DNA of 64,000 nucleotides, from the NCBI GenBank assembly GCA_035610365.1, contig CM069439.1, positions 16,505,533 to 16,569,532 on the forward strand, read 5' to 3'. The DNA is from Aquatica leii. Its lineage: Eukaryota; Arthropoda; Insecta; Coleoptera; Lampyridae. Both the position numbers and the translations under genes were made by a program. The notes beneath the pieces are model-generated. The model was not told the DNA's origin and searched no databases. It worked only from the letters and a program-made list of their open reading frames with translations. Positions 38,301 to 51,364 of this stretch are shown one piece after another (the first letter of the stretch is position 1; every line of letters starts with the position of its first letter).

Positions 38301-39345
38301 TAGACTTTTTTCTAAAATAATTAGGGAAGCAAATAATTTGAGCTTTTCGTTTTTTTACCCAATTTTCTGTGTATGTATTGCACATTTGCCTATTTTATAT
38401 CAATTCATTCGGTTAGAATTATAAGCGTTCTTTATATGTCTAAAGATTCTTGCACAAGTAGATAGGTTTTTTTGCAAATTTATCTCAATATCGTGATGTG
38501 TCGTTTATTTTTTTATTTTACACCGTATGTTTTTTTTCCCGTTTAGATAATATTTTTCCGTATTTGAATTCAGTGCTCTTAGTATGTAGATTTGGTTACT
38601 AGTTTTTGACATAAATTGCAATAATAATTTTTTTTTGTATTGTGACGTGTTGCAATCTGTTTATTTTTTTAAATTTTTCTAAATTGGTTTGTAACTCTAC
38701 TAATTGAAGGTAAGTAAGCATATCTTTCCGATTGTATCTGATTATTTATTTGCTTTTTTAATGTTTGTGTATTTTTTCTACTCTAATGTTAACTGCTTCT
38801 GAATAGTCTAGTCATCAGGGTAAAAAATCATGTTTCTATAAATTCCTAGTTTTTAGTTCAGGTAGAGACATCTTTACGTGAGTAGTTTACGTTTATAAAT
38901 ATTTGCAGTAGCATAGAAAGGTAAAAAAAAAATATTTAGAAAAACAATGATTTGTCATGCGAATATACTGTATTTTAAATTTATGACAAATTATTATTAT
39001 GTAAACGTTTTTAGCTTGAGAATGCATTAATAAAATTTGCATAATTTCTTAAAACACCTACAAATTTCTTCATTTAGAACTTATATATGTTTCTAAAATC
39101 TACTACATTACAATAAACTGAAATGATTACAAAATTACGGACTAGACTATCAAACACACCAGCTGGGAAGTTTTGTTACAGTCTTTGAGCTTGTTTAGTT
39201 GAACTTCAATTTGAGCACGGTTTACATATTGAACTACAATCGCAAAACTCACTAATCGAAAAGTTTAACTAAGTTTAAGTTTGCTGTACTTTAGTAAAAC
39301 TTTTTATCGCACCTATTTTGTAGAAAAAGAAATAGATACCAATTT
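23355..39345. repeat. satellite array, ~14 tandem units of ~1.16 kb
   Basis: Head-to-tail copies of one AT-rich unit. The landmark accagctgg recurs at 24181, 25342, 26504, 27665, 28821, 29983, 31135, 32291, 33455 and 36857, with altered forms at 34580, 35701, 38015 and 39158. Intervals are mostly 1152-1164 bp, and about 1120 bp where a 29-bp deletion is shared. Other constant words are ggaaaattgtaaacaatagt, acgtctgatgcttgagaatg and ttagtatgtagatttggtta. Interior units look roughly 95% or more alike; the first and last are clearly more diverged. The unit holds short minus-strand open frames (about 60-87 codons, rich in Lys/Asn/Phe) that differ in length between units and resemble no family, so I treat them as non-coding. 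No clear transposon ends flank the array. Confidence 0.95.
24300..26620. repeat. near-identical adjacent satellite units
   Basis: Units 24300-25461 and 25462-26620 appear almost identical over 1162 bp. The few differences found by eye include acgtaagtg at 25029 against acgtgagtg at 26191, and tactgtttttt against tactatttttt. Other neighbours differ far more. This marks the most recent duplication or exchange in the array, or an assembly artefact. Confidence 0.85.
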
Positions 39346-42300
39346 TATTAAAAACACGTTTTGACAATCAATAAAACTGCTATTTTTGTGTTAAAAGCAC
39401 AATTAATGGTGACGTCACAAAATAATTAATTTAATCTCTTTTACAAATAAATTTGTATGTAAAACGCTAATGCTACAAGCCACTTCAAATGAAAATGCTT
39501 TTGGTTGATTTAGTTTTGTTTATATGTTTGGAAATTTAAACTATTTTGTTACAAAGAAACATAATTTTGTCTGATAAAATGAATAAATTATTAAAATTTT
39601 AATTTTGTGTTACAGGATGCATTGCAGAATATTCCTATATTGCTTTGTTGCAAATTGGTTATATGGTAAGTGTTATAATAATTACTTATTTTAAAAATGC
39701 TTTGAGCAAAATTCTAGATTGTTGAGTGTGTTTTTCAATATTATTTGTATAAGTTTTTCTTGTTAATTAAGAGTATTTGGTTTTCTTGTATTATACTCGT
39801 ATAGCTGAATTTGGAACGACTATTTTTGTGGTTTGTATAAAAATAACATCTAGAAATGGATAGCACTATATGTAATTAATTTGTTTGGTCTTTGACTGAT
39901 AAGGTTTTATTTATTTAATGTGTTTAATTCGAGATTTTATTTTTAGCAACAAGTGTTGAATATAATTTACGAAAATTTAATATTTCTCGTTATAACAGTT
40001 ATCCATATTTATGAGTTTACGTTCGGACCCTTCCGTAATATGCTATTAGAACCACATCATGTAAATACATCTTTTGTTTATTGAATCAACAGTTTAAAAA
40101 AATATTTTTAAAACAAGTAGTTTCTTCATTGATATGAATATAAATAGTGTGTTTTTTTTGAAAAATATTATCAAATTGATTTGCGTATATACAGTTGCTA
40201 ATTATTGATTAAAATTGAAGTTATTATAAAGAAGCTTTATGCTTTCTGTTAACATTGTACTTTTGTTTTGTCAATAATTTTTGTCTTAATTTGAATATAA
40301 TACATTTGGAATGTAGCAACTACTAATATTTATGTAATAACTTTACATATAGGTATAGTTGGTATATTTTTAAAATGGCACCAGCTTGTAAAATCAATTA
40401 ATTTTAAGCTTATTCTTATACAATTGCTAATTTTTAAGTTTTTTAATTAATTTTTATTATTAGGCCTAAGTTTAATTATTTTTCTAACCAAAAATTAATT
40501 AAAGTTTGTTATTGATTATAATAAAATTTGCCACAGCGAAAACTGCTTAAAGCAGGCCTTGTAGAAGCTCGGTCTACAACAAAACAGTTTTGTCATAATT
40601 ATATAACAAAACTGATTAACGCAAACAAGTAAGACGCGCAAGACAAAATATAACTACAGAAAAAATTAGAAAACTTAACATCATCTCAAGAGAGGTGTGG
40701 TTAGTGTCATTTTAATTTATATAAAAAAAAGTATTTACAAAAAATTAAAGAAATTATATGTCACTCATGTAGATAACCATTTTGGTCTTGATGCAATCAC
40801 TTTCAACCTGATTAAAATTTTACGCTTTTTTTGAACCCTTGGTCTGACGTTATTTTTAATTATTAAAATTACACTTTTAAAAATTGAACTAAATAATATG
40901 AGTATAAAAGTATTTATAAAAATTATTTATTGTTAAAGTAGTTGGAGTAAATAAACTGGTTTTTTCTCTAAACGACAAATTTAACATTAATTCATTACGT
41001 AGCTTTTTAGCTTTTACTTTATACAAAAAAAATTTACATCGCAGTAGTAAAACAGCAAACGTAAAAAAGTACACTTAATTATTTTCTATATTTCTATTCT
41101 CAGATAATTTTGTTGCGAAAGGATTATGTTGATGGTTAGTTTGTATACTGTCGCAAGCTACAACATCATTAGATTGCAAATTTGAAATTAATTGTTTTTG
41201 TCTTCGCTACATGAAATTTATATGATGCATGTCGTGATTACACCGGATTTTGACATTAAAAGCTCATCGTTAACGACTTATGTACCTTTTAGGGTTTTCT
41301 TAAGATTGCTAGCATTTACTAACTTTATATGACGTGTGGATGTATGTTTATCTAAATAAACCATTATTCTCTCATAAAATGCGTAAATAACAAGAATGTT
41401 AAGTAACAGTATTGTCACCAACAGTGTCACGTTCTGTCAATAAGTTTTACTGAAATATTGTTTACTAGTCGATTGATAGGTTTTAATAATGCACAATGTA
41501 CTTACGTAGAATATTTGTATTACAATTTTATTTTTTTCATTGACCTAATAATTTTATTAAATTTACGATTTTGTAAATTGTGTATATCTAAAAAAAATAA
41601 TGTAAAACCACTAAAAAACTATTTAGTTTTTCTAATTTTGATTTTAGAACATAGATAAAACATTTTTAATAATGTTCTTTTTTGTTTTTATTTGAATAAT
41701 TAACTGCTTTATTTATAATGAATTTTTGCGCTAAAATAATTTTTGCTTGTTCAGATGCATGCATTGCATATCTGAACCAAAGTTAATTTACTTCGTAAAT
41801 GTGGGGTTTTGTATTCTGTTAACCAGTCTGGAGTTGCTGGAATTAATTCGATGTTTAGAAAAGTAACAATACGTTTGAAGTTTGTAAATGTCATTATAAT
41901 CATCTTCTGGAATATACATATTGTGGTTATAGAGAACAACATAACAGAAATGTAAGTCTCGAAATAAACTCTGCACATTAATATATATTTATTTTTAAAT
42001 AAAAATTGGTTCACATAAAAAATGTTAGCAGCTTACGATCAAACAAGGTCAAATGTGTCATAGATAGACAAACGAAAATTACTAAAATAGAAATAAAAAG
42101 TTTTGCTTCCGTTTTCTTGAATACTTAATTTTTGAATTAATTGCTTGTTTTTGTGATTAAATCGTTATTACGAGCTTTTTTAAATTCAAAAGTCGTAAAT
42201 TGTTATGAAAACTGTATTTGCATTGTTTCGTTTCTATTGAATAGAAAGCAAAAGAAAGTACTAATAAAAAATAGTGAAAATTCGATTTTATTGTTGTCAA

Positions 42301-45300
42301 ATATTTAAAAGCACTAACAGTACTAATGCTCATATTGTTGGTTTATTGGAAATTGTATAAATTTGTGAAAAATTGTTTTTTGTAAATAAGAATAACTGAA
42401 AAAACCACAGCGGTTTACTATCGTCCAAAACACAAAATTAAGAAAGAAATTGACATTGCTTTTGCAAAAACCAACTTTAATAGAACAAATTCTCTGCACA
42501 AACAAGACAAACCGGAAACTGTTTAAAGAAAACCTAATTCATAATTGTAGATTCCTTTACAAACTAATACAAAGTCGATGAGCAATTATATTATATAGAA
42601 ATCTGTACAAAAAGTGGCATGGAAAATAAAATCGAAACCTAAAAACCAAAACACGAACTTATTTACACGAGATCTCTTGAATCAATTTACATTAACCAAA
42701 ATAACTAAGTACATATAATGAAAAACAACAAATAACAAGTTTGCCAACATTTACTTGACGTTTTTAAAGCATTTGATCGCATTTGATTAATTATTTTTAT
42801 AGAAAAAAAATAAAGGATTATCTCAAAGCATTGATCATTAAAAACGTAGAAACTTTTCCTTTTACCATTTTGTAGTTCATGTCGTCATGATAGCCTTCGG
42901 TTTCAAATTCTATTTAATAATTAACAAGGAATTTTGTACGTAACTTTTCTGGTCTCCTGCATGTAGAATTATCAAACTTTATCCTTTGACCATCGGTGAT
43001 TAGCAGCTTCCACTATTGTTATCCCAACTTTTAGGCACTATATGTGATATTTAAAGATCTAACGCGAAAAACCAATAAATTCACTTTTATTCTTTTTTCA
43101 AAAATTTATAAGAAATATCTGGAGGTAAATCCCTTAGGCGTATCGGGTTGCGGTTTTTTTGAAAATACGTTTTTGCAAACAAGAAATGAGTTTCTTAAGG
43201 TGGATTTAAATACTGTCAGTTCATTCCTTTTTTTTTAAGAAAAACGTTTGGATTTATTGTATTTTGCTTGTAAACTAACTGTAATGGAGAGAAATTAAAG
43301 TCTAAGGCTTGGTTTGAATAAATTGTATTCTTGGTATAACAAAACAAGAAAAATCTTGAAACTTCAATTTTCTTAGCAGTCGCACTTTATTTGCTCAGCT
43401 TCGCTATCATCTAGTTCATTGTTTTCAAGTCCGTTTAATACATTTTTGTACCAGACCATTTTTGGAAAGTTCTCTTCCTTTCAATTGTGACCAAACTGCT
43501 GAGGAAGGAGAAGCTTTAGCGATTTTTTCTTTTTGTCTGAAAGGCTACGTTTTAAATTAGTTATTTTATGAAGTGACCTGTTGTCATCTTTTGATTTGTT
43601 TTTATATTAAAATATTCGGCTCCGGTCTCAACGATGACTGCAGTTTGCTCCAAATTTTTGTAACACTATTTGTTGTGCATCAGCGATTTTTTCGATCTTT
43701 TTGACATGAAGTACCAAATCTTTAACGCCAAATAACTGTCATTCTGACTCTAGCTTTCTGACTTCTACAACATTTTCATAAAGTTTTTTATACTCCTTGC
43801 AAGATAAGTTTGTTTTTTCTTGAACAACTTTTTGACCTTTCCGAATACATGGTGAGCCCGTAGAAAAGAATCGCTAAGAACAAAAAACTTATTAATTTTT
43901 TTTTAGTATTATGTGGTTATTTCAATCTTAGTGTATGAATGTTAAGGCTGATTTTATTTTGGCCTCTGCACTTGTCCCAAAATAGCCAAAGCGTCGTTAT
44001 ATCTTTTAAGTCCAAATACTCTAGATCTATCCTACTTCTACCGATCCTCTGCCAGCTCGGTTTTGGCTACAAGTGAAAAATGTAGGAAACTTTGAATTTG
44101 CACTAATGTTACAAAAAGCATAGAAACTCATTTAATGCGCATAGAACGCATAATCAATGAGAGTGCGTAGAAGTCCGACACCTGTTAGGTATCAAAACCG
44201 ACTTTGGATTCTGATGAATCGTGAACTTAAGTAGATCATAAAAGGAATTAGTTCTTTTCTTATGAAAGTTAGTTCTGTGTTTAAATTTTTTCTCACATCC
44301 GTATTTTATTATAATGCTTTAAATTTACACATTTGGCACAAACATCTGATGCTACGAACATTTGAAACTATTTTGGTATAATTGGTGTATTTAATGGAAC
44401 GTTTAAAACTTAAATAAAGTTTTTTAGACTTTCCACGGTTATAATGGCTCTCTTTGGCTTCCAGGTTATTAATATACTCTCGTATTTATGGTTTTTGGGT
44501 TCGGCTTTGTGACATACGTGATGACCACTACGATTTTCTTTAGGAACATCATCCGAAAAAATTATATTTGCTACGTGGTTATCCATGTTCGTTGACATTT
44601 AAGATCTTTGAAAGAATTGTTGACAAACTTGAACTTTTGTTTTAGTAATTCTTGTATAAAGAAAATAAGCTGAAAAACTTTGTTTTTAGGATTTTGTATA
44701 GTGGATCTTTTTCTCATTATAGGAATTATAATTAAAATGACAAAATGTCTTGGTTTATTTTATTATTTGCAAAGCTAACTTTCTACATAAAAATGTAAGG
44801 CCATTTTGATGATTGCATGTTTTTTTTTTAAATTTTTCCAGGGTTTTACTGTTATTCTATCTGTTCAATGCAATACATTTATTACCAACCTTTTTAGGTG
44901 TAAAGCAACAAAAACTGCTTGATCTTTTTAGCGTTTGCCTTTTTGTCACTCTTTGCTGTTTCTTTCCTAAAACTTTGATTCTATTTTCTCACAGAGATGT
45001 TGTTTTAATTATCTATAATGAAAAATCCACGGAGATTACGAATTTATGATCTGGCATAAATAATAATAAGAAACTATTTACAAGAAGTACGTAGATTAAA
45101 CTGCATACTTTCTAGATTATCTAGGTAGTTACCTTCAAAGGGGACTGATTGCAGAGCACTGCAATACATTTTTAATCTAAACTAAAAAAAAACTATTCAC
45201 AACAGACCCAACTACAAAATTTTAGAAATAGTATAAAATCATTATAGCAGATGGAATTTTTGTGGATATAACTGGGTTTGCTTAAACTGTGGATATATCG

Positions 45301-47450
45301 GGTTTTGTCTAAACTACTGAGGTTTTTATAAGTTTATGAACATGAAATATTGGGTTTTTTGTCGAATCTGAGTTCGCTCATATATGCCAAAAATTGATTT
45401 ATCGGGCTTGCTTGTAAGCTCCTCATTTGTACCTTCTTTTTTATACTTCTTTAACTTTCGTAAGAACGTTACTTAATCAAATTTAAAAGTTTTCAGTTAA
45501 TTGTTTGCGGTTGACTGCTAATTTTATGCACTAATTTTCTAAACCAATATAACTTTTCTTGAAAATCAATATTTTTTTTCTTTTTTTAATTTAACATTAT
45601 TGGCCTTTTGTGATAAATGTCCGTATGTGTATATGATTTTTGTAATAATTTCCTCCCCAAATTTTCTAAGGATGATTTTGGGTTTGGTTTGTTAATAGTT
45701 TTTCTTTGTGAAGAAAACTGACTGTCTTTGGGTGTTTGGTTCGTTTCTTTTATAAAAGTACTCAATCCAACTCCTATAGCAGCGACTACTCGTTCTTAAA
45801 GGTTTCATAAAAGTTGTCCTTATTTCTTTTCGTTCAGTATAGACGTGTACACATTGTAAACACTAAAATTTATGAAAAAACCCGCGAATGTTTGTAAGAC
45901 GAATGATAGCAAGATTTTGACATAAGCCGATTACAGCGCCACAGTTTACGAGATCCTGAAAGACTTCTAGCACTTTCGTACCAAATGACTATATGGTGTT
46001 TGTCACAATTGTTATTACTATAAATGAAAACCTGTTCTGTATTTTTTTAGATATAATCTAGGTCTTTTACAAGCTTTGGCATATAAGTTTGTATTGTGAT
46101 TACATCATTCCTACAAACTTACTTTTGTGACTGAACTTTTTTTAAGATTATTATTCTACATATTCTTGAACTATTCAGTTTTGAATCTTGACTGAAATAG
46201 ATGCCTGAAATTAACAAACAATAGCAACGTACATAAATTTTTTTTTAGAAATAACTTTAAAATAGCCTTTGTGATTCACACAAAATATTTTTTTAAGATT
46301 AAAAAAATGTTATATTACAATTTAACTTCATGTTTTTAAGGGTTAAATAAAGGACTTTTAATGTACTAAAGTATATTGACAATTTCGATGTTAAAATACC
46401 GAATAAGCGTTATAGAAATTTCGGTAGTTTTACAAAACTCCCGTATAATGTGTGATACTACAAAATGCCTAAAACGTTATACCAGCATTTGTTTTATTTT
46501 CCCTTAGTTCTCCATTTCAAAATGGAAACAATTACAACCAAATAAAGGATTATATAAAATGAGAACAACAAAAACTAAGCAAATTTTAGTAAAACATACT
46601 TTAAATTTATTTGTGAGATTATTGCAGAAACAAGGAATTATCGCGTCGCTGTTTACATAAGAGGATTAAATTAATATGTCTTGCTTGTAATTAACAAAAA
46701 TAAAATATACTCGTTTTTAAATATTTTTAACAAATTTTGCTTTCTCGACAAAAGAAATTAAAATTTTCCAGTTCGCTTAAAGCAACGTTTTAATTACAAA
46801 AAGTGTATTTCTATCTGCACATCAAAGATTTTTAGACAAAATACTCAAATGTTGTAAAGTACTTAATTATAAAATCATTTTGTAATTACATAAAAAACAA
46901 TAAAAGCAAGTTAGGCCGTTTTTACTATCTCTATTTTAGTAAGCTTAAATCATGAATTTTTATATTATATAAAAATAATGTTGCTCGGTAATTACAAAAC
47001 TAAGACTAAACCTTAAAAACCTTAAAAATTGTACCTTTAGAAGGAAAATCTAATTTTTATTTAAAAAAAAGTTATTAATATTAATATAAGCTTATTATAT
47101 TTTCGTGGCTTGATTTAAATAAAGTAATTATAATTTGTGTGGCATAAGTTAATTAATGTTTTATTTATATAATTTTTATATAGTACTTAGACTAGGTAAA
47201 AATTATTTTTGGATGTGAGGAACTGTTTGGACAACCGATTTCATCTAATGTATGCATGTATGAGTGGGAACATTTTTTTTTAAATTTCTAACTGTAGTGA
47301 AGTTTAATGTTAAAAACTTAAAGTAAAAACACATGTTAAGTTTTATACATTTATTAATGAATTTAAATTAAAACTACTCAAAATAAAATTTTGTATCTGT
47401 TATATAAAATATACGTAACATAAAATAAACTAAGAAATAAATAAATGTTT
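39346..47450. other. 8.1 kb AT-rich region with no supported gene
   Basis: No domain, RNA gene or transposon end that I can support. Open frames of 60-87 codons are scattered on both strands and look like chance. A perfect CRE-like TGACGTCA stands at 39411-39418, and a hairpin (cagttttgt...acaaaactg) near 40583-40614. Around 43390-43870 the minus strand has a less biased, protein-like stretch (for example EYKKLYENVVEVRKLESE, then VKKIEKIADAQQIVLQKFGA), perhaps a decayed coding fragment of unknown type. Another lies at 44410-44598 minus (GHHVCHKAEPKNHKYE). Confidence 0.5.
44410..44598 (-). pseudogene. unrecognised open frame, possibly a fragment
   Basis: A 62-codon frame with balanced composition (DDVPKENRSGHHVCHKAEPK, then WKPKRAIITVESLKNF) in a region where other frames are lysine/asparagine-rich noise. 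I cannot assign a family. It may be an exon or decayed transposon piece. No splice site or start context supports it strongly. Confidence 0.2.
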
Positions 47451-49040
47451 TTAGTGAGAAGGATGAACCTGATGCTTTAATAATAAATTATCAACCTTTG
47501 GCGTCAATTTTGTAAGGTTTAATCTTAAATCTCCTCGGCTAATGATGTCCAGTCTGTTTCTTTTTTTGTTAGGAGATTGGTAACAGCGCTGAAAACCTCC
47601 TTTCCACTAGGTATGACGATGGAAAGGAAATTAAAAATTTCCTCGCTATATTCCATAATACGGGATAAGTAACGGGTATGTTGTTTTGCACCAGAATTGC
47701 TGATATTCGTTTTTAAACTGAACCTTAAGTTTTTCGTTTGTACTTAGTTCAGTCAGTTCCTCTTGTATTATGGCATTTGTTTCTTCTACGTCACCATATG
47801 GGTTAATTATCCACGGAGGTATTAACATAGTCAAAACATTCTCAAACCTAGCTTTAAAAATCTGAATAGAAGGTATTTAAATGTTGAACGTGAAACGTCG
47901 TTTTCCTGGCATTTTGTCTGTGACAAATTGGGAAACGGAAAATCCGCCTCGTCCAATATTTTGCTTCATTAGTTTAACTCTGGCAAGAAACGCTGATAAG
48001 ATGGACTTTGTTTTAATCCGATTTAGACTGTCGCCTTGTAACTACAAATTAACCATATAAAATTTTGTAAACAAATCTGTTAAATAGGCGATGTCTGTAT
48101 TCCACTTTATTAAATTTTCTTTTAAAATTTTATCTTTAGTATCCAGAAATTCTAAAATAGTCTCAAAAAGTCCAAAAAATTTTGTCAAACATAAGCTTTT
48201 TCACAGCCAGCGTACTTCAGTGTGAAGGAGTAATTGATGAAAGTGTTCGTCATTTTCTTCACACAACTGCGCAAATAACCACGTATTCAAGGCGTTGCTT
48301 CAGATTGCTTTTTCAATGAAGTAATCCTTCAAAACATGAAATATTGCTTCACCTTTAGTGTCGGTTGTCAAAGTTCTTGCGAAGAGCAGTTCTTGGTAGA
48401 TTTCTTGATTCATAATAAAACGAACATATGGCAATAATAATGCTGCATTACCAGGTAAAGTTGATTCGTCCAGTTGTATAAAAAAATGGATCGTTTGCAA
48501 AGAATTACACAAGAAGCTTTCAGTATCAGAACTCATTTAATCAATACATCTTTCAACAGTATTGTTGCTTAAGGAATTTTTTTTAATGATATTAGATGCA
48601 GGTTTGGGTAAAACAGTTTTTAAAACCTCTTCAACGGCTGGCAAAATTAACTTATCTTCAATAGTATGCGGTTTTCCGGATTTTGCTATAAGTAGCGAGA
48701 TATTGTAAGACGCCCGCAAACCATCATCGTTTCTTAGTGACGTCGAAGCGAACATTCTGTCCAGCGTGGGTTGCTTCTGAAGTTTATCTTTGAGTGTTTA
48801 AAAGTATTTCAAATCTGTATCTGTTTTATCAGGGTGACATCTTCTCAGATGACCCTGCAGCTTAGATGGTTTCATAGCGTCATTGCCCAAAATTTTGTTG
48901 CATAAAAGGCACATTGGTAATTGTTTGTCTGACAATGATGGAATGAAGCCAAATTTCAAATAATCAACACTGTGCTGTCTGTATATTAAAAAATCAAAGT
49001 CAAATTTAAATCGTATGGTCTTAGATTTTATGGCAGGCAT
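47451..49040 (-). pseudogene. ZBED-type hAT transposase, with stops (copy A)
   Basis: A hAT-family transposase of the kind related to vertebrate ZBED5/FAM200/SCAND3 proteins. The chosen start at 49040 is tentative. A BED zinc finger follows (FGFIPSLSDKQLPMCLLCNK, then LQGHLRRCHPDKT with the Cys/His ligands), then LKYFKTLKDKLQKQPTLDRMF and IAKSGKPHTIEDKLILPAVE. Stops occur at 48537, within LLLHTEVRWL*KSLCL near 48210, and others; FIQLDESTLPGNAALL-like sequence holds the DEST catalytic-core region. The C-terminal part has DIAYLTDLFTKF, LQLQGDSLNRIK, TMLIPPWIINPYGDVEE and the final DLRLNLTKLTPKVDNLL. Roughly 530 codons, near full length for the family, but with several in-frame stops and frame changes. 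Confidence 0.88.
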
Positions 49041-49297
49041 AGGCGTACAGCCATTATAAATGAATGTAAGAAGGGGAATGTTATGAATGTTACTTAAGGT
49101 TTTGATATAATGAAAGTTTAAGGAAATTTGAAAGTAACATGACAAACAATTGTAAAATAAAATATTATACAACGAATAATAATAAGAAATTGTTTTGCGA
49201 TTTATCTCTACGTACATTCGATTGTCATGTGTAAAAATTAACTGGTTCCACTTTAGGAATAACACAAAATTTTAATTTCAATATAGAGAAGTATGTA

Positions 49298-49816
49298 CAG
49301 TGCAATATCCATAATCCGAACTTTCGTAATCCGAACATTCTAGTAATCCGAACTGGCCCACAGTGTAACAACCAATGGACAAACGTACAGTTTTTTTTAC
49401 TTTTTTTTTAAGTTATTTGGTAAGATATACGTATTTATAAAAGAATAATTAATGTCTAGCAAGGTCGTAAATAAGTAAATATTGACACATACATATTTTT
49501 TTATGTGACCGGCCAAAATATATAGTTTAATTCCAAAATAATTTTTTTTAATATGTTTCTTATATGTAAACATTTAAATTCTATAAAAAAAAATGAGAGT
49601 GTGTATTGGAAATTCTTCAAAAAACACACAGCTGTATAGTTGTGGATTTCTTATTTTCTAAATTTATCTTTCAAAGTGTTAACATATTGTATGTTAATAA
49701 TAAAATACATACGTAATATGTATGCACAGTTTGTTTTATTTTAGATTTTTCCGAAAACATTCCATAATCCGAACATCTCCTTGCAGCAATTAGTTCGGAT
49801 TACGGAGATTGCACTG
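49298..49816. mobile_element. pogo/Tigger-like MITE
   Basis: 519 bp with inverted ends CAGTGCAATATCCATAATCC (left) and CAGTGCAATCTCCGTAATCC (right, other strand), flanked by TA on both sides (49296-49297 and 49817-49818). taatccgaac is repeated three times at the left end. TA duplication and this type of end are characteristic of the pogo branch of Tc1/mariner. No transposase inside. It lies in the leader of the copy A hAT element. Confidence 0.9.
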
Positions 49817-51364
49817 TAATTATAATAACGATTGCTAAAACTTTGAAAAAGAAACTATTGAGAAGTACTGGTGTAATTTTGCATGATTTGAATAGTAAAC
49901 TACTAATAACTGAAGTCATGATTGGCGTAATTTATCTATCTTTGCTAACTACGAGTACAAAACTAAAATTTAATATAAAATAATGTACTTACTTTTCTCC
50001 GACACTCTCAAGCAAAATAACACTGATTCACTATAATTTGTGTGATAAACTAGCAGTTTATATTTTTTTAAATATTTTTTTAGCACTGTACTTTTCAAGA
50101 TTTAGGAAACGAATAAACTTAGTCTCACATTCGTATTTATGGAGTGATGAATTGAACAAGTCAGTCCAAGTTTGCGAAGTTCTGAGACTGCGCGTATGAT
50201 TGTAACAAGATGATACTGGTATATCATTATGCACAAAGTGAATGCTTACACAATTTTATAAACATATATAATAAATTTTTTACTTCATAGGTACTTTTAT
50301 AAATAATGTATATGTCTTTATATTATAAATAGTATAATGTAAGTAAATAGTTACTATCAGTGTATGTTGAGATTTACTATCATGGACCCCCATTTTCATT
50401 TCATGGACCCCCAAATTTTTTTTTCGCTGACGTAGACCCCTTGCAGGTTGTCATAGACTCCTGGGGGTCGATATAGACCACTTTGGGAATCACTGACATA
50501 GAGTATACTTTTTGGTTGTAGTTCATTTGTGACCCTACTACGACTGAGTTCTAGCGTATTTGTTTAGTTTAGACCAGTGGTTCCCAAAGTGGTCTATATT
50601 AACTCCCACGGGTCGACAACGACCTACAAGGGCCCATGTAAACAAAAAAATTAAGGATACATGAGATGTAAAAAGGGGTCAACAATAATGGATGTAACTA
50701 ACAGGTCGCTTCTTTAATTTTAGTTTTCTATTAATACAATAATCTACATACATAGATAGCATCTATTTACTTACATAGTAGTTTCTCATAATAGAAACAT
50801 CTGCATAAATGATAAAACTACATAAGCAGTAAAAATTTAAAAAAATAATATTTATGAAACGTGAAGAAGGGTTATATTAAAATTTGAGTTTTTGTTTTCT
50901 CTGCGAGTAAGTTTTTATTTTGTAAAAGAAATATTTATTGCGGTAATTGTAGTCTGTGTCAAGCTTTAGCTAGTTAGTAAAACAAGATTTGCACATAATG
51001 ATATATCAGTATCATCAAGTTACACGCTTACGCCTAGTTCATTCTTGTATCAAAACTTCTCGAAGACAGCGCAAGAAGACTCGTACTTGCACTGACTTGT
51101 TTAATTGGTAAGTCAATAAATACGAATGTGAGACACAAATACGTTCATTTGTTTTTGGTGTCTTGAAAAGGAAAGTGTTGAGAAATTATTTTAAAAAATA
51201 TAATCTGGTAGTAAGGCATATTAGAATTATTTTGTATAAATTATGTTGTTTCTTAAGTTGTCAGCTGTGTGTATGTCATATGATAAATAAATAGAATTAA
51301 GCGCGAAAAAGTTGCATAGACAAATAATATTTTGAGCGCAAATAACTATAATAATTGGAAATTT

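Larger units (their letters stand above)
47451..50495 (-). mobile_element. ZBED-type hAT element, copy A
   Basis: Terminus on the right: read on the minus strand, CAGTGATTCCCAAAGTGGTC begins at 50495 and is followed by subterminal ggggtctacgtcagcg and ggggtccatga. This is a typical end for ZBED-type hAT elements. A 5' leader runs from there to the ORF, with a possible splice donor GTAAGT at 49992-49987 and a pogo-like MITE in what would be the intron. The left (3') terminus was not found, so the lower coordinate is just the stop codon of the transposase. Confidence 0.8.

Noticed and set aside
23355..39345. Reading the tandem array as a CRISPR-like or gene-cluster structure
   Set aside because: The units are kilobase-long, contiguous and without spacers, and the sequence is eukaryotic; satellite DNA explains it.
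39408..39421. CRE-like TGACGTCA
   Set aside because: A single 8-bp palindrome with no gene near it; expected by chance in a window of this size.
43390..43870. Possible decayed coding sequence on the minus strand
   Set aside because: Protein-like composition for short runs, but no domain, start or family recognised. Mentioned only in the description of the 39.3-47.5 kb stretch.
45760..45800. TATAAAAG-type promoter motif
   Set aside because: No start-site element or gene downstream; AT-rich sequence produces such motifs often.
45700..46000. Minus-strand stretch slightly like a piggyBac transposase (DLVNCGAVIGLCQNLA)
   Set aside because: Only one short block resembles the family, and the expected DN.FTS motif does not follow in any frame. 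Not enough to annotate.
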